Source of the DNA: Takakia lepidozioides
Lineage: Eukaryota > Streptophyta > Takakiopsida > Takakiales > Takakiaceae
Reading direction: 5' to 3'
DNA: 64,000 nucleotides
Assembly: GCA_030704615.1 (NCBI GenBank)
Contig: CM060731.1
Coordinates: 94,714,756 to 94,778,755 of the forward strand
In this document: in pieces, positions 45,001 to 57,987 of the stretch
Numbering within the stretch: position 1 is the first letter of the stretch
How the letters are laid out: every line of letters begins with the position of its first letter
Notes under the pieces: generated by a model
Seen by the model: only the letters and a program-made list of their open reading frames with translations
Database searches by the model: none
What the model was told of the DNA's origin: nothing
Made by a program: the position numbers and the translations under genes

Positions 45001-48000
45001 CTAGGGAGGGAGGCGGTGGCGGGGGTGGGAGAACTGCTTTTGCTGTTGGCCGCTCCCATTGACTTTTACCTGTTGTCTGGTTATAGTAGTACACATGTCC
45101 ACTTTCTGCTGTACCTTCCACCTGAGAAAGGAATGTGACAATCCAGAGCTCAGCCTTTCGTGGTGAAGGAGTTTATGGACGGTATAGAATCAATAAAAAC
45201 CTATGAGGACATCACAGTGCAGTGCACAGCTCTGTCTCTCTCTGTCTCTCTCTGTGTTGTCTGTTCCAAGGTAAGTCATACTACCGGCGTCAGCCCCTGA
45301 CAAAGGTAGTTTCTGTCCCTATGTGTTCCGCTCAAACTGAGCACGGGATTACTGGCCACAAGGCTACGGCAAACCTCTTATGAGTCCATTCTCTCTCTCG
45401 TGTTCCGCCCAGACTGGGCACCTGCTGTATGGCCCTCGTGAGTGCCATCTCTCTCTCTTTGTGCAACATTTTGGGCTTTATTTTATGCTCAGTGGTTCTA
45501 TTGTGCCTACTGTGTTCCATAGGCCCTTGGGCCTCCTGCATTTCCCACTACCTCATAAATCTCTTTTTCTTTCCCAAAATGCTGGGTTGATTACCTTTAT
45601 GAGGTGCTCCATATCAAAGAAGGCCTGGCTTCTAGCGAATTATTTCCTCATTATAGAATACTTTCAGAAGCTCTCTGGGTGGAGGTCATGTCTGTAGGTT
45701 TCAAAGCATGTTTCATCTCCTCTCCTTTCTCCTCTCTCTCTCCAGTTCCTTTTCCTTATTGGAACAGGCCAATAACACTGAGAAAGAAGTCAATAAACAC
45801 ACTTTGAGGATTGGGAATTGCTTAACAACTTTGTATGTTATCACTACCATATGGCAAACTATAGCAGAGGAGATAATTTCATTTCACAATGGGAGTAATA
45901 TTAAAGCAAAGATTCAAAGCGAGGTAAATTGATAACAATCACAACCAGGCCACCTCATTCTGGGGATTTGTAATATGTGAGTACTTATAAGAGTAGCCCA
46001 ATGCTTACCCAGCCTGAAGGTAATGATGTGGACAATGAGTCTTTCTCCATTGTTCCTGTTTCAGAAGTGCTCTGCACAAGCTACGCAAACCAACATACTA
46101 ATGAGCAACTATCATTCGAGCCAAAGCTCCTCACATTTCATAGCTAAATCACTAAAATGGTGCCATCAATCAAAATATCAATGTCCGCTGGTTGAAATCA
46201 TGGTAGAGCATAAGACAGAGACAACTAAGTGGAAGCTACAAGTCATTAGATTTTACTTATAATGAGGCCATAGACCCTACGACTGGTTTGGCAGCAGTGA
46301 GAAAGAGGGAAGGAGCAGCATCAGAATGTACCTGAGTCGTAAATTCACCAGGGTTTTCCTCCTTTAAGATGCCCCGTGCCTTCAACCTTTCCTTCAGAAA
46401 ATCTGGAAGCCCTTTCTCTCCCATCCCCTCCCCATCCTTTGTCTCCCTTAAGTCAACTTCACTCATTCTCTGATCCTCATTACTCACATAAGGCATAGGT
46501 TTGGCACCTGATGCATCCATAGAACGTTCAGGTCCTTGGACCAGGCTTAGTGGTCCTTGCGGGGGACCAGCAGTAGCTCCTCCCACCGACTTTGGAGATG
46601 CCAAATGATTCTCGGGCTTGTACAGACTGGGTGCCGCAGCTATAGTGAACATAGGAGGCCGTGGACCATTGAAATAGGCACCCCCACCAGGAACCCCATA
46701 CCCATTGCCAATTTCAACATTCTCTGCACAGCAAGCAAAGATAGCAACAATATCTTCGTTAGAAATACAATATCATAATGCAATTAGCTTGTGTTGGAGA
46801 AATGCACGGACTGCGTGGCAAGTCATCTTCAATCAGATTGTTTCCTGATAAGAGTTTTCAGTTGTTCAAATATCAGGTGTAGGAGACCTGTGTTACCTGA
46901 GCATATGTTAGTTGCAAGTACTAACTTTTACATTACTCCATAAGCCAATGAAGATCAGGCATCCAGAACAAACACATTTTCGCCAGTCTAGTTTATTATA
47001 ACCCCCAATAGGAATAAAAGTCAAGCCAGCCCCTCGTGTACCTTGACTCTCTATGCATATATTCATATCCACACACAACTGATGCCACACAACTGCAGCA
47101 AATACTGCGAGGAGCAACATTACATCTAAGGAGAACTAAACAGGATGTAATAAAGTATGTTATTGAACATCTACCTAATGATGCATCGTTAGAAGTAGAA
47201 TCCTGAACTATAAGTCAACAACCAGGTTTCTTACAGATCCATCATTGCACCAAAAGACAAGAACCTTATAATCAGATACTCGAAGCAGCTATCAGCAATA
47301 CCAAAAATTAACAAGCAGAAAGTCAACCCTATGTTTCAAATTTAGCTATGCACGACACTGCCTTGAAGGACTACAATGTTAATAGATGACATGTGAGTGA
47401 GAGTAGACTGCAACAACTCCAATTTAACTCAAAAACCAAGGAAAAAACCAGCATAATTCAGGTGACAATGAGAATAGATCTAGGGTAGAAACAAATCAGA
47501 ACCCTCATGAACAAACCAAAGTGTTGAACTTTAGACTTGTGTCTCTACAGAAATCATACAAACAACCCAACCAGCACACCCAGCTATCCCATAACACCTC
47601 CACCACCATCACCACCTTGCTCGTGCTGGGCTGGCCTGCCCCGTTTGGAAGCCATCTCCGCCCGATGCTCAGAGGTCATCTTCAGAAGCTTCTCCTGCAT
47701 CCACAAGTCAGCCACACTTCACCGACCACACCCTCCTCCCCGCACTCCCAGTTGACGTTTAGATATTGCCTCGAAGATACTTGTGACCAATATTTTTTCA
47801 CTTTTTTCTTATCTCCCACCATTTCTGATGATCTAAGCACTGATTTCAACCCAAGGTAGTCCTGGACTCAATAGTTGGAAGCTCAAGTATTGCTTCGTGT
47901 GTGGGCGAACTCCTCATAGACTCAGGTAAGGTTCCGCTATGTTTTAGAGTACTTCAGGCTCAAAATAGACCTCTTGAGGAACAGAGAACAACCAGTTTGA

Positions 48001-50282
48001 AGCGTCGACACCTGATCAATTATTGTTGTATTACAACCACTGGCATGTACGGAAGCCTCTAAATCTTGGAAAGCGAAACAATCTTTGGAGTGTTGGGGGG
48101 GCAGCGGAGGGGACCACCCTTATAAATGCTGGCCAGCAGCAACCAACAGACAAAGCGAAGATCATGAAAGATATTTGATGGGATGAGATAACAAGGTCGG
48201 TGTTATTTGTCGCCTCCATTCTTAGTTACTAGTCCCGATTCAAGCTGCACATCACTAATGATGGCTTCACAAAGGACCAAATTGATACAAAAATAGGCCT
48301 GGCATCCACACAGATGCATTCTTCTCACCTTGAGCGCGTTTGAGTCGTGGCGGGCAGACATCACATCATCTTCCATCTCCATCGTATCGTAAGGCCTTTT
48401 TTCTCGCCTGCTTTCTCCAGTCAATGCACAACTTCAGAGGATGAGAACCCACTAGAGGGATACAAAATGCCACATTTTACAATGACAAAATATTTGGACT
48501 TTCAAGAGGTTGGACACTCCCAAAACTTTACAAAACAAGCAAAATACTGGCCTGCTTGGTAGAGAAACTACAAATCAACAACGGTGAACACAACCACTCA
48601 AAATATGGTTCAAAACAGAATTTTAAAACTTGGAAGACATACCTCTGCTGTGCAATGATCTCATGGGCATTGGCTTCCTGTGTTAACCCAAAACCAAAAC
48701 TGCCAAATGGTTAAATCCAGCACCCAAGGAATGGTAACTCCAACAATGGTGCGGTACGGATAGGGAGCAAAATCTTACTTATGTTGTACATAATGGCAGA
48801 TCCTAACCTACATGCACATCAGTATATAGCTGAACGGGTAAGTCAAACGGGTAAGTGGAGAGGGGTAAGTCAAACCTGTTCCCGCAGTACTGCCTCCTGG
48901 ACTGCAGCTTCCATTGACAATCCCATCCCATTACGGTCATTCGATGCGGGCCCGGGGTAACCATGCCCATTTTGAGCAAACCCAGGAGAAGGTCCAGGAG
49001 TCCACCGGCTGTGCAACTGAGGGGGTCCTGCCCAACCAATCACTCGAGTTGTGTCTGAATCCTGCTGTGCTGTTGAGTTATCACTGGATTTCTCCTCCGG
49101 CATAGGATCCCACCTAGACTTCCGTTTCTGGTCTCGCCGTTTGGGTTGCTGCTCTTTTGCTGCATCCAGTTCCAAGGATTTTTCTGGCAGAGGCTGAGAA
49201 TTCTGCTTAGTTGAGGGATGAGACTTTGGGGCTTCATGTTGAAACTCTGGACAAGGTTGCTGCTGGTGCTCATGCCTCTGTGATTCCTGTAGAAAGCCCT
49301 GAGGAATAAAGCCCTGCTGCCATGAATTGATGTGCTGAGCAGGCACTTGTGGCATCTGCATATGTGGGGGGAGTCGACCCTGTCCCCAAGGAGGAGGGGG
49401 ACCCCCAACCCCCACTTGCATCATGTAAGGAGGCAAGCTTTCGAGACCATGCCCCACAGACTGAAACTGTGAAGAGTAGGACTCCCTCGACTCATTCTTC
49501 TCAGAGTGGGCAGACTGAACTTGATCTCTCTGTGGGGAGGTGAGCGAAGGACCATTGTGGGACTGGGGGTGCGCACCATGTGGAGAGGGTTCACCGTGTG
49601 ACTGCGACTGAAACAGAGGGTTTCCATGATTTTGAGGGACAGAGAAGGGTGCTGGAGGTACTCCATCAGGTGATGGCATCTGGGAAGAGATAGGGAACGA
49701 AGCTTGGGGGTGTTCCCCTGAGTGGTGGGGAGCAAACGGGAACTGTGGAGATGGTGGATATGGTTGAGATTCTGGAAATGGACCTCTAAAAGGAGGAGGC
49801 CCTTGGTTACTGGAGTTGTAGGGATACTGCGAACTTGATTGTGGCCATGGATGTTGCATCGAGAACTGACCCAATAGTTGATCGCCAGGAAGGGTGGCTA
49901 AGGGTGTGTTAGGCCGTGGTGGAAATGGACTGCTTTGCCCCCTTTGCTGCTGAAGAAAGGGCTGCTGGGCAGATGGCATTGTTGAATTGTTTGGTTGAAA
50001 ATGAGATCCCACATGGCTGCGTTGTTGAGGAGCTGGAGGTCGGAAGTGACTCATCTGTGGGTGCGGCAGCTGCTGAGAGGGCGCTCCAAATGAGGGCCAT
50101 GGAAACGGTGGGCCTTGTGACTGCTGCTGGAATTGAGACGTCGAAGAAGGTGAGGATGCTGGTGGACCACCTGGAGGAGGAGGGTTCAAAGCCTTGTGAG
50201 GGAAAAACTGCTGTGAATTGTCATCCTTTGGAGCACCCACTGGTAGAGCATTACCAGATGCTGACACCTGGCCTCCTTTCAT
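42060..50282 (-). CDS. PQBP1: PQBP1-like nuclear protein with two WW domains
   Basis: Host gene, 11 exons with GT-AG borders, and the frame closes across all of them (about 975 codons): 50282-48876, 48677-48643, 48407-48329, 47694-47616, 46723-46332, 45121-44956, 44517-44265, 43287-43105, 42819-42694, 42479-42428, 42215-42060. Exon 1 is a long Pro/Gln-rich region. Exon 5 has [16 protein letters not shown]. Exons 6-7 give two WW-type repeats, [17 protein letters not shown] and [11 protein letters not shown]+[18 protein letters not shown] plant-type [18 protein letters not shown] motif follows. The C-terminus [19 protein letters not shown] and [17 protein letters not shown] is the hallmark of PQBP1, which binds the spliceosomal U5-15kD protein and acts in splicing. 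The first ATG after a non-ATG open stretch was taken as start; an upstream exon is possible. No disabling changes seen. Confidence 0.9.
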
Positions 50283-52730
50283 CCCTAATACCTCCAACCC
50301 CACAAAACAATTTAGTAACCCTCTTATTGGTAATAGTCACCTTTATCTCCTCTCTTTTGAGGGCACTGGGACAATTCAGGTTGGGCTCCCACAATTTACG
50401 GATAGAGACTGGTAGATGGGAAAACCTGCAGCAAGAAAACCTTCTGACTCAAAGTGATGAAACTATTGCCTCGCCATCCACATAAGACCAATAATTACTA
50501 AAATATTATCTTAAAAGACATGAGACCTCTTCCAAAATCAATTAGACATTCCAACTTTGGTGATAACCAAAGTCTTAGATTCTGGAAAACTTCAGAAACA
50601 GAAGTGTTGTATGAATGGACAGCAAAACATTCTCAACAACACAAAGCTCACATACTCTGCAGCGATGAGCATAATGGAAGAGATATCTTGATTTTCATAC
50701 CCCCTTCCAGAATTCAACAGATGATCTGTCAGCATTCAGTAAACCAGAGCTCCACTGGAAGGAAGCCTCAGCCAGTCAATGGCCACACTTCTCAATTGAG
50801 ATCTAATCAGACCCAAACCAAACCAGTATCTCGGAAGTCTTGGCTTTCACTGGCCCAGACGTGGACCCAGATATTTATCATTGGCCAGATGACACTCGAA
50901 TATGGAGGACCAAACACTCTGACCAGAACGGGACACTTTCATCAGATGCCGGTTGCTAAAGACTGCTGATGTAGACTCCATGCAGGAGCCCATAGATTTG
51001 GAATTACTGTCAACAGCCCTAGAGTTTCAGCCTGAAACTCCAAATGATGCAGGAAAACCCAAAACTATCCTTGCACTAGATGGTGGTTCTGAATGAGCTG
51101 CATGAGCCACAGCATCTGACAGACCTTTAACAAAGAGAAGAGATCCACCTAGAGTTATGTCTGGTATGGCTGACTAACGTAAGGTGAATGACAGACTGCA
51201 GACTTGATCACTGAAGTAACTGAGTGAATCTGGACCTCTATGGGCTAAAAGCAACTTCCATGTCACCACCAATAACACCTTAATCATGCTCCACCCAGGA
51301 ACAAACAGGGAGCCTGTCTCGCATCTTGGACTCAGCTTCATATTTCTGTTGCAAATTTAAGTATAGAATGAAGTTTGGTACAATGTAGAGTACTTAACCC
51401 CTGGACATTTGCACGTAAGCCACTCTAACATCTTGAATTGCCATAATTCAGTTTGAGCAAGCACAACGAATTTCACATTCCTCTCTTCCCCCAGTTGTGA
51501 GCTGCTATCCTGCACAGGTGGCAAAGCTACTATCCCTCACCAGCTCTGATTACAACAGCTGTGGTGTCCTACTCGCAAATTACCATGGGCAGGTGTTGTT
51601 CCATCCTATACCAAATGGTGTCTTACATCTAATGAGCATCCTTTAACTGCTCAATAGAAAGAAGAGCCACAGCTATTCAACCATTAAGAAAGATTTGGAT
51701 ACTAGTCAACTCAAGCTAGTTGTATCACAACCTCATCGCACCTCTTATATTGAATCTACTAATCGCTGATTCTAAGCACCTCGCAAGCGAATGACGGATT
51801 CATCAGAGTGTCACTCCAAGCCAAAAGATAAACAAATAGAGCAGTAGTAGCATGCCATCCCCCAGACGAGAAGGGCTTCGTTAGAGGGAAAGAACAAAGA
51901 CAAGAAGCAGCAACTTTTCAGCCATAGCCCCTTTGAAAACATAATACTTCATATAGAAGAACATGCAAACACTGAAAAAGGAAAAGCAATATGTGATAAT
52001 TCTAGTGACAGTATGTGTCAAGTATCAACCGTAAATTCCAAAGACTGACATGCTCTCCTAAGATTTTAAGTGACACAGCAGGCGGAAGTTGATGTATTCA
52101 ACTAAACCAACTAAACCCTATCTAATCGCTAAGATTCTGTCGTAGAGCAAAAGCTACGAACTGAGTCTCAAAAGTAAGATGAAGAAAGGCAGGAATGTCC
52201 AAGGAAAGGAGAAGGCATTCACGCACAGGCCGGCAATGTCAAGTCGCGGCCGCGACCCCGGCCCGCCATGTGAGCTTCACCTCGGTGCCGCACAGAGACG
52301 TACACTTGTTCTCCCCACAAACCAACCCCCCCCCCCCCCCCCCCCCCCCAAACACACTCTCTCTCGCACGGGGCGACAGTGTGCCCTGCTATTAGGGCTG
52401 CATACGAATACCTCGGATGAATGCTCCAGTCAACCTGGATGACCCTTTGGATGGATGACGTCCATGTACTGGTCAGTAGTTGGATATTCGTGCATGACCT
52501 CGGCTTTTTCTTTTCTGTATTAAAATAATAAATGCAGGCCATGAACATTCCAAAATGGAAGCATTTTCATCAGTCGACGGATATCGTGTAGTTAGCTCTC
52601 ATCGCATACGGGTCGAATATGTACCAGAAACCCGGGTTTAGGGTTTAAGGATCTGCCCTGATCTTTTGCTTTTGCGTTTGCGTTTGTGCCCATCCAATGC
52701 TCCTTCCCGCACTGGGCCTCTGTGATGCTA
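50283..52730. other. 5' flank of PQBP1-like gene; poly-C tract
   Basis: No coding region recognised; plus-strand frames at 50520-50969 lack family features. 52326-52349 is a run of 24 C. The gene's promoter and any 5' UTR exon should lie here, but no clear core element stands out. Confidence 0.45.
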
Positions 52731-53235
52731 ACAAAACGCGTTAAGGCGAGATGCTTCGTCCTCTGCAGAAACGCTTTGATTAGGGGGATATGGCTCGGCA
52801 GAACAGCTTCAAGACGAAGGGGGAATCAATCGCAGAGGAGCCACCAACGGAAGTAGTGGATGCACGATAAACACACAGGAACTCTAAGGCACTGTCTCCC
52901 TGTCACACTCACTGCCGCAAACCGTCTGTCCACACAGCTACCAGTACACAGGAAATGAACACTAAGATGCCACCCCCAGTCTGAGGTGTGCAGTCCTTTT
53001 AACATGATCCAAGTGTCTGACATGTCATCGCCATCTGTTGCGGCGCTATTGGCTTAAGGCCTTGTCATCTAATCTACTCCGCAAAAACTGATCAACGGTA
53101 TTTAATGCAGAATTCTAACGGTATACAAACAATAAGTAAAGCAGGAGCTCTACAGCTCATATACGCGGAATGAGGAAGCTTCATAAGTTCATTTGTCAGG
53201 GAGAATTGGGAGCAGGGAGAGAACGGGCCATCACA
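52731..53235 (-). repeat. 3' LTR of the Ty3/gypsy element
   Basis: Nearly identical to 60320-61654 apart from small changes and the 818-bp insertion plus target duplication there. It holds the unoccupied target site AGTCCTTTTAAC near 52990. The polypurine side is GGGGGTAGCATCACATA on the minus strand at 53252-53236. Confidence 0.85.
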
Positions 53236-53658
53236 TATGTGATGCTACCCCCAGCTTTCAAAATTCTGAACACCTGTGAAGACAAGTAACTACTTCTGGT
53301 TTGCTAGTGAACTTCCAGATCCAGATTTGTTCAATGGAAGCCACAGAGGTGGAAGTGATGTAGGAGCTCTCAAATAGCACAGCATAACAGAAAGCTTGGT
53401 CACCAGTAACCTGTAGTCTAAGTGTCATAGTGGGAACTGCAAGATGCCCCACCTCCAGGCCTGAATTGGGATGAAAAAATCTGCTGTGCAGGAAAAACCC
53501 CAATCCTCACAAACAGATGGCCAGTTCATAAACAAGACAAGCTATAACAAGCTAACCAAAGCAAACTAATGCTAAGCTCTCTACCTATAAATCAAATCAG
53601 CAAACAAGCTAAAGTGGAATGAAGCCACAGCTTGGACACGTGCAAAACAGCTCCTAGA

Positions 53659-55096
53659 TCATCGTCGAGCTTTCTTCTTGGGAGACATCACCACTGTTCT
53701 TCCTTCCACATTCACACATGTTAGATCAAATTGAAGCCTGGAATGCAATAGGTCGGCAATCGGCACATCTGCAGGGATTAATTCCTTGACGGACGGATGC
53801 TGAGGCAATAAGCGAGCTCTGTTACCAGCAGTCATCTCGTAAATCAGATAGGCCCCCTCTATGCGAGTCTTACCCTTGGACTCTATTGCACCATGCTGCA
53901 CTTTGACACATACAGTCTGACCAGCAACAAAAGTAGAAGAATAAACCACCCTTCTGTTATACTGCTTGGCTTGAGCGAGCTGAGCCTTAAATATATTATA
54001 CTTAGCCTCATCTATGATCCTAGAGTGATGTGCCAACAGATCAGTAACGAACTGGTCCCAGTCTTCAGGTTCAGCAATCACTGGATTGAGAGGAGTATGA
54101 TGAATAGGAGATACAAGGGCGACCATAGAGAAGTTCAAAGGGGTACGGCGGGTACTGGCATGCACAACAGTCCTATAAGCAAAAATGAGAGGGGGAAGAA
54201 GCACGTCCCATTCCTGGGTAAGACCTCCATATTTCTCCAGCATGAGACACATGGTTTGATTGAAGCGCTCGGTTAGTCCGTTGCATTGTGGATGATAAGG
54301 TCGAGTGGTAGCTTGATGAATGCCCATGTTGTGACATTTCAAACTTACCGGGCCTTTATTAGATTATTTAAGGTTTCCTTTTCTGTTTGAAAGGGGACAA
54401 CCATGATCTGGTGAAGTGCAACATCAAAATATTGCAGAATTCCTTGCCCTGATCAAAGAAAAACTGAGCCACACCATCACTATCCTTAGACACCAGTGGC
54501 TGGACCTCTACCCACTTAGTCAGATAATCCGTAGCTACAATTATGTAACTATGGCCCTTCGACGTGAGATTCAAGGGTCCTACGAGATCCATACCCACCC
54601 TAGCAAAGGCAGAGGTTACGGGAATGGATTGTAACTCTAGCACCACCGGAGCACGAGGAAGCTTGGCTTTGGCATTGCAGCCCACACACAAGGAGATATA
54701 CAAGGCCACATCCTTACGCCTGCCTTTCCAATAGAATTTCTCTCTAATCCTGGCGACAGTCTTCTTCACCCCAAAATGACCAGCAAACGTCGAGTCATGA
54801 TACAATGCAAAGATTACAGGGAGAGAACTCTTCACTGGCACTTCCATAAGGCTGGGAGGGTCACCCTTGAACACTCTGTACATGACTCCTTCCCTCACTA
54901 CGTGCGAGTGGTGGTTGTAGAGAACCTGACGTCGAACAAGGTCACTTATTCCTGCCTGCGTGACACCGCGTTGACACTTATGGAGCAGTGCCTCATACAA
55001 AAGATCCTCCATGTCTGCCATACATAGGCCATCATCGTCTTCGAGGGTCAGAACCAAGTAGCAAGGAGTGTCATGCATCTGGGCTCTCCATGCCAT
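53659..55096 (-). pseudogene. Ty3/gypsy integrase
   Basis: An HHCC zinc-binding N-terminus (YHDSTFAGHFG ... CVGCNAKAKL) is followed by the catalytic core with MDLVGPLNL (first Asp) and DQGKEFCN (second Asp). A frameshift falls near 54360, after which MGIHQATTRPYHPQCNGLTE supplies the catalytic Glu. The C-terminal domain (FVAGQTVCVKVQHG, GAYLIYEM) ends with a basic tail SPKKKARR at 53659. Non-functional because of the frameshift. Confidence 0.85.
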
Positions 55097-55305
55097 TATA
55101 CCTGGAACCCTTACAGAAGGACAGCTTACTATAGAACAGACAGGGCTTATAAATTATAATAGTACCAGTGAGAGATCATCAATCAAAGAACACGAATTAG
55201 CATACAAGAGAGGTAGGGACCAGCCCAACTTCAGGTTAGAAGGCAACTTCCTGATTCCTCACAGGTTTGAATCCCTTGCCTGCAGTGCCAGTACCAATGG
55301 TAACC

Positions 55306-57967
55306 TCAAGTGCCACCCCTAAGAAGAAGAAGATCCCAGCCAAGAACCTTATCCAAAGAGGGTGCCACACTGTAAGAAAACAGATCTGCAGCAAGACAAG
55401 GTGTAGCAGCAAGTACATCAAGAGGATCAGAAAGCAAGTCCTCTATTTTGCTATAAGGTACAGAAACATGAGGCTCCGTTCTAGTTAGTGCATCAGCGTT
55501 CGTATTCTCCTTCCCTTTCTTATAAACAACCTTGAACTCAAAGGCCTGCAAGGTGAGAGCCCACCTAGCTAACCTGCCATGAAGCTCCCTAGGGGTAGTT
55601 AGAGCCTTCAAAGGCAAATGATCAGTCTCAATAACAAATGGGCAGCCGTGAAGATATTGTCTATAATGCTAACTTCTGAATATAACTGCAAGCCCCTCTT
55701 TATCAGTAATTGAATAATTCTTTTCGTGTTTGTCTAATCGTCGGGATGCATACCCTACAACTTGTTCCTTACCATCCTTCACCTGACAGAGAATAGAAGA
55801 TATAGCAACATCACTTGCATCAGTCTGCAATACGAATGGAAGAGTGAAATCTGGATAAACCAGAACAGGAGCTGAAGTGAGTGCTACCTTCAGCCTTCGG
55901 AAGGCTGAATCTGTGCCACCCCCAACGTGAATTTGACTGTTTTAGAGAGCAGCTTGGTCAAGGCATTGGCAATCCTAGCAAAGTCCCTGATAAATCTTCT
56001 ATAGTAGGAAGCAAGGCCAAGGAAAGACTTAACGCAGCGTTTGTCCACAGGAACTGGAAAATTCCACACTGATTCCAAGTTAGAGGTATCTGGTTTAAGG
56101 CTAGCAGCAGTAAGCCTATGACCCAAGAACTCCAGCTCTTCAAAGCAGAATTCACACTTCTTGGTCTTCACCTTGAGGCCAGCTGCTCTCAGTCTGCAAA
56201 ATACTCGCTGCAGGTCAGTCAGATGCTTGTCAAAGGAGGGAGAGTATATGTTGATGTCGTCTATATAAACTAGAGCACCCTCCCATCTCAGGTTTCCTGA
56301 AACAACGTCCATGAGTCGCTGAAAGGTTGCAGTGGCATTGCACAAGCCAAAGGGCATGGATTCGTATTGGTACATGCCCATACGGCATACAAAGGCAGTT
56401 TTTTCCTTAGATTTTTCAGTCAATGGTACCTGCCAGAACCCTGATGCAAGATCCAGCTTAGAGAATATCTTGGCACCATGTAGCATGTCCAATGTTTCGT
56501 TAATTCTAGGTAAGGGATAGACATCCTTCTTTGTGATAGCATTAAGCCTTCAAAAAACCACACAAAACCTAGTGCTGCCATCCTTTTTCCCAATCAGCAC
56601 TATAGGATTGGCCCATGGAGAAACAGAGGGGCGTATGACCCCTGCATCAAGCATTTTCTTTATCTCTTCATGAATTATAGATCTCTCCTTGACGCTCTCT
56701 CTATAAGGATATTGTTTCACAGGTTTCCCTTCACTCTCTATGTCATGCTCGATGAGGGTGGTTCTGCCTAAATCAGTGGGGCCCCTGCTGAACACATCAG
56801 CATTCTTCCTTAGAAGATCCTTCAATCTAGATAGCTGAGAGTCCTCTAGAGAGCCTATCTTGACCATATCAAAAATCTCTTTGACATGAGCTTCATCAAA
56901 GACATCAGGATGGCAAGGCTGAGGTGGAGCAGAGTACCTTGCAAATGCAATCAAGGACTCTACCTCATTGTTGACAAGACCCATTTCTTGTAGAATAAAA
57001 CCTTCCTGAATTTCCATGATGTCATCAATGGGTATAGCAGAAATTCTAGCCAGCACCTGGCCTCTCCTTACTGTGACAGACATCCTCTCAGGATTAGCAA
57101 CAAGTAGCTTGACCTCACCCTTGAATCCTCTATCAATGACAACAGAAGCTATCATGCAATGTTTTTGCAAGGCCAACCTTTGCCATCCTACCGCCTCGAG
57201 ATAATACCCCTGCGGACATAAGAAAGCACACCCAGTAGGCACCATCTTTTGACTCATGGGAGGGACAGTGAAATCAGCACATGCACGAATGAGAGTAGTA
57301 TTATCACGAACTGGAACTGGCTGACCACCTTTCTGTCTCATAGCAGGGATAGTCCATTGCTGCAAGGTTTGCGCAGACGCTTCTAAATGCATGAACTGTT
57401 GCCAACTTACTTCTTTACCACTGCGGTCTCTAACCCATTGAGCAGTAGCCCTAAGCTGAGAGAGCTTGGCAGCGTTTGAGCCTCGAGTGACTTGGATGGT
57501 GGTTAAAGGAACAGTAACCTCCTGACCATCTCCTTTCTTGAAACGCATGGTGCTATCCCCAAGATCAATGGAGGCAGCAGCCCCTTTCATCCAATCCAGC
57601 CCTAAAAGAAATTGATCCCCCATAGTCACTATACATGTAATTAACACCTCTTTTCCATGAATGCCCACAGGGACCGACACGAGACCCAGTGGTTCATAAG
57701 TAGTTCCATCAGCTATAACTACAATTTCAGCCCTAGAACACACACTATTTCTAAAGGTATGGCAGATACCGTACATCCAGTATCTATTACACAAGGGAAG
57801 TTAAGCTGTCCTACATGACACTGGGTGAGCAAAGGAGAAATAGGGTCCTTCATAAGCTTATTACTTAACTCACAATGTAAAGCTTTGAAGTTTGTAGAAA
57901 GCATTACTCTTGTCACCTTACGTGCTTCAGCCAGGAATTTGGTTTTTTGAGTAGGTCGATCTCCCAT
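55306..57967 (-). pseudogene. Ty3/gypsy protease, reverse transcriptase and RNase H
   Basis: The protease active-site motif FPCVIDTGCTVSAIP is at about 57805-57760. The frame then shifts, and the second half (FLLGLDWMKGAAASIDLG) is read in another frame. RT begins about 56800 (KQYPYRESVKERSIIHEEIK, NPIVLIGKKDGSTRFCV) and meets a TGA at about 56550 where a Tyr-Arg-Leu-Asn region is expected. It continues DLASGFWQVPL, MPFGLCNATATFQRLM, VYIDDINIYS (catalytic YIDD) and FLGLASYYRRFI. RNase H is fragmented (55900-55306), with LARWALTLQAFEFKVVYKKG and NADALTR still visible. Confidence 0.85.
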
Positions 57968-57987
57968 ACCTAGCTTTTTGGGAGATC

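Noticed and set aside
49916-50485. Plus-strand 189-codon frame over PQBP1 exon 1
   Set aside because: It is antisense to a long coding exon with clear PQBP1 homology. The frame is open because of Pro/Gln codon bias.
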